DNA from: Nostoc sp. FACHB-892
GTDB taxonomy: Bacteria > Cyanobacteriota > Cyanobacteriia > Cyanobacteriales > Nostocaceae
DNA length: 64,000 nt
Direction: 5' to 3'
NCBI RefSeq assembly: GCF_014698795.1
Contig: NZ_JACJTR010000011.1
Location: 62,001-126,000 of the forward strand
The notes beneath the pieces are model-generated. The model saw only the letters and a list, made by a program, of their open reading frames with translations, did not search any database and had not been told where the DNA came from. Positions 56,680-64,000 of the stretch are shown here, in pieces. Position 1 is the first letter of the stretch. Each line of letters begins with the position of its first letter. A program made the translations under genes and the position numbers.

Positions 56680-59037
56680 ATGCCTAGACTAACCGTTCCA
56701 CCAAATTTCATTGGCACCACTGGTTCCGACACTTTAATCGGGGAACAGTTAAATGTATCTGTGGCAATTGGCATTGATATTTTAACTGGAGGTTTTATTT
56801 GTATGCGCTCAGAAAAAGACACGATTACTGGCATCGCTACAGGCACAAACGACCTCGAAGGTAGCAGCAACGGCGGTACTGGGACAGGCATTGCCAATAG
56901 TGGCAAACTGAATGCAGGCGATGGAGAAGACACGATCGCAGGTACTGGCCAGGGCGGCAACGGCGGCAAGGGCATCGAACTCACTTCTGGAGGCGATGGT
57001 GGTAGTGCGATCGGCATCGCCAATAGTGGCAGTCTGAATACAGAGAACCGAAACGACGCGATCGCAGGTACAGGTACTGGCGGCAACGGCGGCATCGGTG
57101 GCAACGGCGGCAATGGTGGTAGTGCGATCGGCATCACCAATAGTGGCAGTCTGAATACAGGGAACGGACAAGACACGATTACAGGCACTGGTCAGGGCGG
57201 CAACGGTGGCAGGACTAACGAAAATATGCTAATCCCTGGTGACGGTGGAGCTGGAACTGGCATCACTAATACTGGCACTTTAAATACAGGGGACGGAGAA
57301 GACACGATCACTGGCATCGGTACTGGCGGCAATGGCGGTAGTAGCGGAGGTGGAAATCCTGACGACGGGGGCGCCATAATCGGGGTCGGTGGAGCTGGGA
57401 CAGGCATCACTAACAATGGCAATTTTAATACAGGGGATAGAAAAGATAGGATCGTCGGTACAGGGAAGGGCGGCAATGGCGACTATATTTTTGGTAATAG
57501 GGGCTACGGCGGAACTGGGATAGGCATCAGCAACAGTGGCAATTTTAATACAGGGGACGGAGAAGACACGATCGCCAGTACTGGTACGGGTGGCAACGGC
57601 AGCAATGGCCGCAACGGTGGCGGTCCCGGTGGAGATGGCATCGGCATCAGCAACAGTGGCAAACTGGATACGGCAGACAAAGAAGACACGATCACAGGTA
57701 CAGGGAAGGGCGGCAACGGCGGCACCACTGGCAATGCGGGAGGTGGTGACGGCGGAACTGGGACTGGCATCGCCAACAGTGGTAGTTTGAATACAGGGAA
57801 TGCAAAAGATACGATCACTGGTACAGGGAAGGGCGGCAACGGCGGCAGCAGCGTTGGCAGCGGTAGGGGTGGTACTGGCACAGGCATCAGCATCAGCAAC
57901 AATGGCAGTCTGAATGCAGGAGACGGAGAAGACACGATCACCGGCATTGGTACTGGAGGCAACGACATCAACGGCGGCGTCAGCAACGGCACAGGTAGTG
58001 GGATCGGCATCACTAACAGTGGCACTCTAAATGCAGGAAACGGAGAAGACACAATCACCGGTATCGGTACTACTGGCATCCCCAACTTTATCTACTTCGA
58101 CGTCATCAGCGTTACTGGCACAGGCATTGCTAACAGTGGCACTCTAAATGCAGGGGACGGAAAAGATACGATCGCGGGTACAGGAACTGGCAGCAACGGC
58201 GACAATGATGGCAACGGTGGAGCTGGAACAGCTGGGACAGGCATCGCTAACAGTGGCACTCTAAATGCAGGAGATGGAGAAGACACAATCACTGGTATCG
58301 GTACTGGTGGTAATGGCGGGATCGCCCGTAACGACGGCGGAACTGGGATCGGCATCACCAACAGTGGCAAACTGGATACCGGAGACGGAGAAGACACGAT
58401 TATCGGAACTGGTACTGGTGGCATCGGCAACCTTACTTCTGATGGCATCGGCGACGTCGGTGCTGGAACCGGCATCCAGAACACTAAAGACGGCACTATC
58501 ACTACAGGGTGGCGCAATGACACGATTACGGGTTATGGGAACAGTTCTGGAACAAACGCCACCGCCTATGGCATCGTCAACGATGGAGTGATTGAAACCG
58601 ACAAGGGTTCTGACAATCTTACCGGACAGGCTACAGCCACAATTGGTGGTACTGCATACGGCATTTATGGAGAAGGAATCATCAAGACTGGCGATGGCAA
58701 TGACTCTCTTATCGCTACCAGTATCCTAGATGGAGTTCAACAAAAAGTCTCTATTGGTGGCGGCATCAGCATTGATTTGGGCACTGGGGATGACTACTTC
58801 AAAGGCTTTGGGGAAGCAACTGTTGATGGCGGGGACGGTTTTGATACCCTCGATCTGAGAGCTTTCAATCGCTCTCAACTCCTGGTATCTGGTGTGATTT
58901 CTGGCAATACCCTTAAAAGTGCCAACCTCACTTTCAACAACAATGAAAGCTCCATTAGTTTATCTACCATTGGCTTTGAGAAATTTATCTTTGCAGATAG
59001 CTCTTTCTGCTACAGTACTTTAGCAAACGGGGCATAG
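56680..59037 (+). CDS. Large glycine-rich repeat protein with RTX-like end
   Basis: 785 residues. About 14 repeats of 35-55 residues alternate two parts: TGIANSGxLNTGDGEDTITG and a variable Gly/Asn run (TGTGGNGG). The DGEDTI/GDGNDSL and GGDGFDTLDL motifs resemble calcium-binding RTX nonapeptides, especially at the C-terminus (ISIDLGTGDDYFKGFG). No signal peptide is visible, as expected for type I secretion; no transporter is adjacent. The N-terminus has TTGSDTLIGE. GAGG lies 9 nt before the ATG. Very GC-rich codons here compared with neighbours open long false frames on the other strand. Confidence 0.85.
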   Translation: MPRLTVPPNFIGTTGSDTLIGEQLNVSVAIGIDILTGGFICMRSEKDTITGIATGTNDLEGSSNGGTGTGIANSGKLNAGDGEDTIAGTGQGGNGGKGIELTSGGDGGSAIGIANSGSLNTENRNDAIAGTGTGGNGGIGGNGGNGGSAIGITNSGSLNTGNGQDTITGTGQGGNGGRTNENMLIPGDGGAGTGITNTGTLNTGDGEDTITGIGTGGNGGSSGGGNPDDGGAIIGVGGAGTGITNNGNFNTGDRKDRIVGTGKGGNGDYIFGNRGYGGTGIGISNSGNFNTGDGEDTIASTGTGGNGSNGRNGGGPGGDGIGISNSGKLDTADKEDTITGTGKGGNGGTTGNAGGGDGGTGTGIANSGSLNTGNAKDTITGTGKGGNGGSSVGSGRGGTGTGISISNNGSLNAGDGEDTITGIGTGGNDINGGVSNGTGSGIGITNSGTLNAGNGEDTITGIGTTGIPNFIYFDVISVTGTGIANSGTLNAGDGKDTIAGTGTGSNGDNDGNGGAGTAGTGIANSGTLNAGDGEDTITGIGTGGNGGIARNDGGTGIGITNSGKLDTGDGEDTIIGTGTGGIGNLTSDGIGDVGAGTGIQNTKDGTITTGWRNDTITGYGNSSGTNATAYGIVNDGVIETDKGSDNLTGQATATIGGTAYGIYGEGIIKTGDGNDSLIATSILDGVQQKVSIGGGISIDLGTGDDYFKGFGEATVDGGDGFDTLDLRAFNRSQLLVSGVISGNTLKSANLTFNNNESSISLSTIGFEKFIFADSSFCYSTLANGA

Positions 59038-59656
59038 GTTTGTTAAAGCAGAATTCAGAAGTAAAACACGCTTTATGCGTGGATAACAGACTTAGCTTGT
59101 GTACCTCACTAACTTTGAATCTGCTGTAATTCCTCTATCTCGTGTTTTAACCTTTAAATGTCTAATGGTGTTGTTTCCTCTGAAGCTGAAAAAGCATTTA
59201 CCAGCGTATATATTCTTAACTAAGAATTACGTATATTTACTGCTGGAAAGAAAATATTCTGCTATATGCAGCTTACTTGTAACAATCATGTGACGAGAAT
59301 CACACATATTTATGATTAGGATCGTTACTTTGCGATCGCTAACTAGGCATAATTAATGACAACTGAACTCTAGCCGAGTCATTAATAGGGAACACACTTA
59401 ATAGCCGACAGCCTTTATCAAGGACTGTCGGTTTTTTGTGTCCGTATGTCTTTCATCCTTTGAGAAATGCCCCATAGTTATACTTAAATAAATTTCCCCA
59501 CAACTGGTTAGTAACTTGACAGAGATTTTGCCACAGCCACTACCAAGTGTGGGGAGGGTATGATCAAATTGGGTATCTTATGCCTATGGAGCGCTATATA
59601 TTGCACTCACTCTAGTAGACCGGAAGTATACTCCTAAAACCAGCACATACTTTGTA
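59038..59656. other. Intergenic region
   Basis: 619 nt between convergent genes. Apart from the stem-loops at 59352-59437 I see nothing convincing; a 64-codon frame at 59099-59293 lacks any family pattern. Confidence 0.5.
59352..59437 (+). ncRNA. Possible small structured RNA ending in a rho-independent terminator
   Basis: Two stem-loops in a row: ATTAATGAC/GTCATTAAT (59352-59386) and CCGACAG/CTGTCGG with inner CCTT/AAGG (59405-59431) followed by TTTTTT. No gene ends nearby: the upstream gene stops over 360 nt earlier. This could be a short RNA or simply a late terminator for the glycine-rich gene. Confidence 0.45.
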
Positions 59657-60142
59657 TTAAGACATCGCTTGAATGATGTAATCAAAGTAAGGTCCAGCTT
59701 CGGCTGCGTCTTCTGCACTCAGTAAGCTAAGGGAGGCTATTTTGAGGGAATTGATCGCTTCTACCATTCCAGGCACGGGAACGCCCAATGAGTTGTACAT
59801 TTCCCGCACACCAATCAAACCAATTTTTTCAATTGGCTCTTTATCGCCGGCAAGCACACCATAGGTAATTAGACGCAAGTACCAGCCAAAATCGCGGATG
59901 CATAGAGAGCGTTGGCGTTCTCCATAAGCATTACCTCCAGGGGAGATAAAGTCAGGACGCTTCTGCCAAAGTTGTTTGGTTGCTTCTTGAACTATCTTTT
60001 TTTCGTTTTCGGCTAAGGTAGCCGCAATCCGCGTCCGTTGTACGCCGGTTTCCAAAAAGTCTTTGATGTTTTTAAGTTCGCCACTGCTGGGATAACGCAG
60101 TTCGTCGTCGGCTTTGAGAATAACTTGGCTAATTACAGTCAT
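59657..60142 (-). CDS. apcD: Allophycocyanin B alpha-type subunit ApcD
   Basis: 161 residues, the typical size. Phycobilisome core subunit acting as a terminal energy emitter. [31 protein letters not shown], the chromophore Cys in [22 protein letters not shown] (Cys near 81) and the C-terminus FDYIIQAMS match ApcD. It stands alone, as apcD usually does, away from apcABC. The ATG at 60142 begins MTVISQ; five upstream codons are an open-frame artefact. Confidence 0.93.
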   Translation of the reverse strand: MTVISQVILKADDELRYPSSGELKNIKDFLETGVQRTRIAATLAENEKKIVQEATKQLWQKRPDFISPGGNAYGERQRSLCIRDFGWYLRLITYGVLAGDKEPIEKIGLIGVREMYNSLGVPVPGMVEAINSLKIASLSLLSAEDAAEAGPYFDYIIQAMS

Positions 60143-60329
60143 GATTATTGAAATCACCTGAAATATTATCTGTTAGTTTAGCGAGTTGGAGGTACACAAG
60201 TGAAGGGATAGGAGCTACTTATGTATTGAATTTATCTTTTTAGGGAGTGGGGAGCAGAGGAAGCAGGGGAAGAAGAATTAATAACTAATGTCAAATGCTC
60301 CATGCCCAATAACAAATGACTAATGACTA

Positions 60330-61736
60330 ATGACTAAAATAATTTGGCAACAGGGTGAATTAATTGAAGTAACGATCGCTAACCTGAGTGATACAGGTGA
60401 TGGTGTGGGACGCGCTGATGAGCGTGTAGTGTTTGTCCCAGATACTGTTCCGGGCGATCGCGCCCTTGTCCGCTTGGTTCATGTTAAACCAAAATACGGA
60501 CACGGGAAGCTCCAGGAGCTATTGGAACCATCCCCCCACCGTATCCGACCTAGTTGCATTGTGGCGGATAAGTGCGGTGGTTGCCAGTGGCAGCATATTA
60601 ATTATGATTACCAGCTAGTAGCCAAGCAAAATCAAGTTATCCAAGCTTTGGAACGGATTGGCGGTTTTGTCCAACCACCAGTAGATCCGGTACTCGCCGC
60701 CTCTTCTGCTTTAGGCTATCGTAATAAATCTACATATCCTCTCTCGCTCTCGGCAACGGGACAGGTACAAGCTGGTTACTACCAAAAAGGTAGTCACCAA
60801 TTAATTAATTTAAATCAATGTCCAGTCCAAGATTCACGATTAAATCCCTTGCTTGCCGAAGTTAAGCAGGATATCCAACAACAAGGTTGGCCAATCTATG
60901 ACGAACAGCGCCATCTTGGACAAATTCGCCATCTTGGTTTACGCATTGGCCGACACACTGGAGAAATGTTGCTGACTTTGGTGGTAAAGGACTGGAATTT
61001 ATCAGGAATTGAAACCCAAGCGCAAGAATGGTTAAAGCGTTATCCGCAGTTAGTAGGAGTGTCGCTCAACCGCAATAGCGATCGCACAAATGCTATCTTT
61101 GGATCAGAAACCCGTTGCATCGCTGGAGTCCCCCACCTGCGTGAGAATTTTGCTGGACTGGAATTTCAAGTGCGCCCAGATACCTTTTTCCAAGTGTATA
61201 CAGAAACAGCAGAAGCACTATTGCAGGTAATTGAATCAGAACTCAATCTTCAAGGGCATGAGTTGCTAGTTGATGCCTACTGTGGTATTGGGACTTTAAC
61301 TTTACCTCTCGCCAAAAAAGTACGTATTGCCACAGGATTAGAAGTGCAACCAGCAGCAGTGGAACAAGCTATTTTGAATGCTCACCGCAACGGAATTGAT
61401 AATGTGACATTCCAAGTCGGCGCAGTAGAGAAATTGCTTCCGAAAATGGGCACAATACCAGAAGTAGTAATACTCGATCCGCCACGTAAGGGGTGCGATC
61501 GGGCTGTAATCGAAACTTTACGGCAATTGAAACCATCTCGGATAGTTTACGTCAGCTGTAAAGTAGCCACCCTCGCCCGTGACCTGAAATTGCTTTGTCA
61601 AGATGGGCAATATACTATCACACGGGTACAACCTGCTGATTTTTTCCCTCAAACTGCTCATGTTGAAGCTGCTGCCTTTCTTGTGCTATCACATTTGGAC
61701 AAGGATAGTAATTCCTTTACAAAAACTGAAATTTGA
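60330..61736 (+). CDS. rlmD: 23S rRNA (uracil-5-)-methyltransferase RlmD-type (RumA/TrmA family)
   Basis: 468 residues. An N-terminal TRAM domain (IEVTIANLSDTGDGVGRAD) is followed by a 4Fe-4S motif CIVADKCGGCQWQH with a later CPVQD. SAM site DAYCGIGTLTLPLA, DPPRKGCDRAVIETL and the catalytic Cys in IVYVSCKVATLARDL are present. It forms m5U in 23S rRNA or possibly tRNA; family members vary in target. The ATG sits in a heptamer run (AATGACT), so the ribosome site is unclear. Confidence 0.92.
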   Translation: MTKIIWQQGELIEVTIANLSDTGDGVGRADERVVFVPDTVPGDRALVRLVHVKPKYGHGKLQELLEPSPHRIRPSCIVADKCGGCQWQHINYDYQLVAKQNQVIQALERIGGFVQPPVDPVLAASSALGYRNKSTYPLSLSATGQVQAGYYQKGSHQLINLNQCPVQDSRLNPLLAEVKQDIQQQGWPIYDEQRHLGQIRHLGLRIGRHTGEMLLTLVVKDWNLSGIETQAQEWLKRYPQLVGVSLNRNSDRTNAIFGSETRCIAGVPHLRENFAGLEFQVRPDTFFQVYTETAEALLQVIESELNLQGHELLVDAYCGIGTLTLPLAKKVRIATGLEVQPAAVEQAILNAHRNGIDNVTFQVGAVEKLLPKMGTIPEVVILDPPRKGCDRAVIETLRQLKPSRIVYVSCKVATLARDLKLLCQDGQYTITRVQPADFFPQTAHVEAAAFLVLSHLDKDSNSFTKTEI

Positions 61737-62125
61737 AATTTTTAGTCTAGTGGATACTAAAGATGCTAAAATTGAATTAAGGCAAAAATAAAAATTCATT
61801 TTGTTTAAATAAATTCAAGTTGCATAGGTTCTTAGAAATATGAATTGGATTGTGTAAATTACAAATCGGCAATTAACTAGAGTATGCCAATACTCTGTCA
61901 AATTACTAGCATCTTTTTAAGTCGCTAAATTGATTATCAAAAGCATCCCAGCCGTTATATATCTAATCAATCCCAACTCATACTATAGAGCAAATGCTCC
62001 CTAGCATTTTCAAAATTTAGTTTTAAAGACGCAAGTTTGAAGGCAGCATGACCACCTCAATTTTATCAGGGTGCCTGTAATAGCAAACTGATGTCTAGCT
62101 AACTGAAAGCTATGGGGTTTCTCTT
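61737..62125. other. Intergenic region
   Basis: 389 AT-rich nt between two plus-strand genes. No gene, repeat or strong hairpin seen. Confidence 0.5.
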
Positions 62126-62584
62126 GTGATTACAATTTCACTCCGTCCAGTTGCACGTTATTGGGGCACTATTAGTTTTGCCTCAACCCTCTACCTTTGT
62201 CCAATCTTAGATTTACTGTTGGCAGAAATCCCAGCTAAATTACAAGCAGAACTGCGGCTAGGACTTCAAGAAGCCTTAGTAAACGCAGCTAAACATGGCA
62301 ATAATCTTGATCCAAGTAAAACAGTTGTAGTTCGTTTTTCCTTAATAGATAATCAATATTGGTGGGTAATATCAGATCAGGGTAGTGGCTTTACTCCTTC
62401 ATCTACTAGTGAAGAAGAGCCAACAGACTATTTACCACCAGATGAATCAGAAAGTGGCCGTGGTTTATGTCTTCTCCATCAAATTTTTGATCAGGTAGAG
62501 TGGAACCGCAAAGGCACAGAATTGAGGCTTTGTAAACAAATGGAAAATCGCCGAGGACTATCTCTGCGACGGGAACGTAATTAG
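62126..62584 (+). CDS. Anti-sigma regulatory factor (RsbW-like serine kinase fold)
   Basis: 152 residues. A stand-alone HATPase: N-box LGLQEALVNAAKHGN, G1 VISDQGSGFTP, G2 ESGRGLCLLHQIFD. These match RsbW/SpoIIAB-type proteins that bind sigma or anti-anti-sigma factors. The partner is not nearby. GTG at 62126 is the start; the ATG just before it is in another frame. Confidence 0.88.
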   Translation: MITISLRPVARYWGTISFASTLYLCPILDLLLAEIPAKLQAELRLGLQEALVNAAKHGNNLDPSKTVVVRFSLIDNQYWWVISDQGSGFTPSSTSEEEPTDYLPPDESESGRGLCLLHQIFDQVEWNRKGTELRLCKQMENRRGLSLRRERN

Positions 62585-62629
62585 GAGTTAGGAGTTAATA
62601 ATTTAAAACTTTTAACTCCTCACTCCTAA
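62581..62629. terminator. 18-bp inverted heptamer repeat between convergent genes
   Basis: TTAGGAGTTAGGAGTTAA and TTAACTCCTCACTCCTAA pair at 17 of 18 positions around 13 nt. The left arm begins with the stop codon of the anti-sigma gene and the right arm ends 3 nt before the next stop. Confidence 0.65.
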
Positions 62630-62632
62630 CTT

Positions 62633-62911
62633 TTAACTTTTTCCGTGAGTCGGACAGGGAGGAGCAGAAATGGAGCGATCTAACCAACCAATTGCCTGTT
62701 CTAATCTAGCTTGAGCTTCTTGTGGCTGATTCTTTAAAAGATACACAATCGCTGCTGCCACTTGTTCATTAGCGCGGGAATTGCGGTTAGACTTGAGGCG
62801 ATGCCAATCGTTAGGGGAAATGCTCAGTCTTTCCATGAGGGCTTGAGCAAGTTCTAGAGTACTAAGTTCATTCAGTTGACTGGTTTTCGGCAGCTGGGTA
62901 GATTGGGACAT
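62633..62911 (-). CDS. Small cyanobacterial protein (DUF6439-like)
   Basis: 92 residues, helical. LSTLELAQALMERLSISPNDWHRLKSNR and a Cys-containing end WLDRSISAPPCPTHG. I recall this as DUF6439; no function known. It is divergent from the 62956 gene across 44 nt. Confidence 0.75.
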   Translation of the reverse strand: MSQSTQLPKTSQLNELSTLELAQALMERLSISPNDWHRLKSNRNSRANEQVAAAIVYLLKNQPQEAQARLEQAIGWLDRSISAPPCPTHGKS

Positions 62912-62955
62912 AACTATTGGCACATTTGCATTTACTTCTACTGTACTACTTGTAA

Positions 62956-63318
62956 ATGAAGCCGCCTAAACAATCACAGCCGTCAGCAGAAAATCCCGAA
63001 CCAGATTTTGCACAAGAACTAGAGGAAGTAGAGCGATCGCTCCTATCCTTAAAAGAACGTTACGATCAAGTGCAACGCGATCGCCAACAACAGGCACAAT
63101 GGCAACAGCGCCGGGATCAACTAAAGCACAATAAATCTCAGACACCAGAAATCAAAGCAGAGTTACGGCACATTCAACAGCAGTTGGAAATGCTAGAAGT
63201 AAACTTAGAAAGCCAGTTATTTTCTTGGCGTAGCCTCAAAAAACCTTTCTGGCAAGTCGTCCGCTTTGGTGGAATGGGCGTTATCATAGGCTGGATATTA
63301 AAGTCTTATGCTGGGTAA
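62956..63318 (+). CDS. Small coiled-coil membrane-tail protein
   Basis: 120 residues. A charged, Gln-rich coiled coil (about 18-85) is followed by a C-terminal hydrophobic segment ([17 protein letters not shown]). Likely tail-anchored. No family recognised. The stop codon is 2 nt before the asnS ATG, so the two are probably cotranscribed. Confidence 0.72.
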   Translation: MKPPKQSQPSAENPEPDFAQELEEVERSLLSLKERYDQVQRDRQQQAQWQQRRDQLKHNKSQTPEIKAELRHIQQQLEMLEVNLESQLFSWRSLKKPFWQVVRFGGMGVIIGWILKSYAG

Positions 63319-63320
63319 AT

Positions 63321-64000
63321 ATGGCAAATCGACGGATTGCAGAAATATTGCGAAGTGGTCAACCTGATGAGTCCCTCCAAGTGCAAGGCTGGGTACGGAC
63401 AAAGCGCGAGTCCAAAGGGTTTGCTTTTATTGAAGTCAATGACGGCTCATCACTAGCTAATTTGCAAGTCGTCATCAATCAGGATTTGCCAGATTACGAA
63501 GCTATATTGAAAAAATTGAATACGGGTGCTGCTGTTGAAGCTACAGGGGTACTGGTGGCTTCTCTGGGTAAAGGACAGCGAATTGAATTGAAAGCCGAGT
63601 CCGTGAAAGTTTATGGTGAAGCTGATCCCGATACATATCCTCTGCAAAAGAAACGCCATTCCTTTGAGTTTCTGCGAACCATTGGACATTTGCGATCGCG
63701 TACTAATTCCTTTGGTGCAGTTTTTCGTGTCAGAAATGCTTGTTCGACAGCAATTCACCAATTTTTCCAGCAAAGAGGCTTTTTGTGGGTACACACACCG
63801 ATCATCACCGCTAGCGATTGCGAAGGCGCGGGTGAACTGTTTAGCGTTACCAGTTTAGATTTAAAGAATATTCCCCGCACAGAAAATCAAGCAGTAGATT
63901 ACAGCCAAGACTTTTTTGCGAAACCCACATATTTAACAGTTAGCGGCCAGTTGGAAGCGGAAGTTATGGCGATGGCGTTTAGTAACGTCTACACCTTTGG
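63321..64000 (+). CDS. asnS: Asparaginyl-tRNA synthetase, N-terminal part (runs off the window)
   Basis: 226 residues visible. The anticodon-binding OB domain ([31 protein letters not shown]) is followed by the class II catalytic start ([57 protein letters not shown]). The Ser in [10 protein letters not shown] and the block EAEVMAMAF separate AsnRS from AspRS. It begins 2 nt after the preceding gene. Confidence 0.95.
   Translation, partial: MANRRIAEILRSGQPDESLQVQGWVRTKRESKGFAFIEVNDGSSLANLQVVINQDLPDYEAILKKLNTGAAVEATGVLVASLGKGQRIELKAESVKVYGEADPDTYPLQKKRHSFEFLRTIGHLRSRTNSFGAVFRVRNACSTAIHQFFQQRGFLWVHTPIITASDCEGAGELFSVTSLDLKNIPRTENQAVDYSQDFFAKPTYLTVSGQLEAEVMAMAFSNVYTF

Noticed and set aside
56664-58591. 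Several long frames opposite or offset to the glycine-rich gene
   Set aside because: They mirror its Gly-rich codons (Pro/Val/Leu-rich on the other strand) and have no family pattern.
59099-59293. 64-codon frame after the glycine-rich gene
   Set aside because: No family pattern or ribosome site.

Overview
The window is chromosome-like DNA from a filamentous, heterocyst-forming type of cyanobacterium close to Nostoc/Anabaena. Evidence is the very frequent GCGATCGC (HIP1) octamer, a phycobilisome gene (apcD), a CyaC-type multidomain adenylate cyclase, cyanobacteria-only families (DUF3038, DUF4335, a DUF6439-like protein), and the short heptamer repeats (AATGACT, GAGTTAG and similar) between genes that are typical of Nostocales. 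Most genes are housekeeping and scattered on both strands in short units, with many AT-rich gaps of 0.3-1 kb.

Layout. 1-5.7 kb is the accessory and most unusual part: a partial PD-(D/E)XK-like nuclease, an AT-rich NACHT NTPase with an N-terminal HTH and a palindrome in its leader, then, convergent, a Ro60/Rsr (TROVE) gene. The Ro gene is flanked by four related non-coding RNAs. Each has a Y-RNA-like core stem, and three of them carry it inside a tRNA-shaped frame (acceptor stem, D arm, T arm). 6-21 kb: a membrane protein, pyrD, a PEP-CTERM protein, a GAF sensor kinase, a broken restriction gene, a DUF2256 protein, an isoaspartyl peptidase, glmU, an HD-GYP response regulator, mnmD, a rhodanese and an outer-membrane protein. 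22-30 kb: a FecR protein with a 24-bp tandem repeat, an ISAzo13-type transposase remnant, gor, a YqiA-like esterase, hisC, a GNAT enzyme. 30-43 kb: cyaC, a TonB-like protein, tRNA-Gly(UCC), pstSCAB on the minus strand with a possible Pho box, bioY, lspA, a repeat-rich secreted protein. 43-56 kb: an FHA-fused class A penicillin-binding protein, the DUF3038-DUF4335 pair, apt, an ABC permease, a broken vapC with an intact antitoxin, a Uma2 protein, purF, purL. 56-64 kb: a 785-residue glycine-rich repeat protein, apcD, rlmD, an anti-sigma-type ATPase, two small cyanobacterial proteins, and the start of asnS.

How genes work together. pstS-pstC-pstA-pstB form one phosphate-uptake unit. purL and purF are neighbouring steps of purine synthesis, with apt for salvage nearby. 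DUF3038 and DUF4335 overlap by 4 nt and are translationally coupled. The Ro gene and its four RNAs lie on one strand behind one good promoter, so they may be made as one precursor and cut apart at the tRNA-like ends. I regard this Ro/tRNA-mimic cluster as the strongest candidate for a little-described system. Bacterial Y RNAs that mimic tRNA are known as a class (YrlA), but a run of three near-complete tRNA frames, two with an encoded ACCA end, is unusual as far as I can judge.
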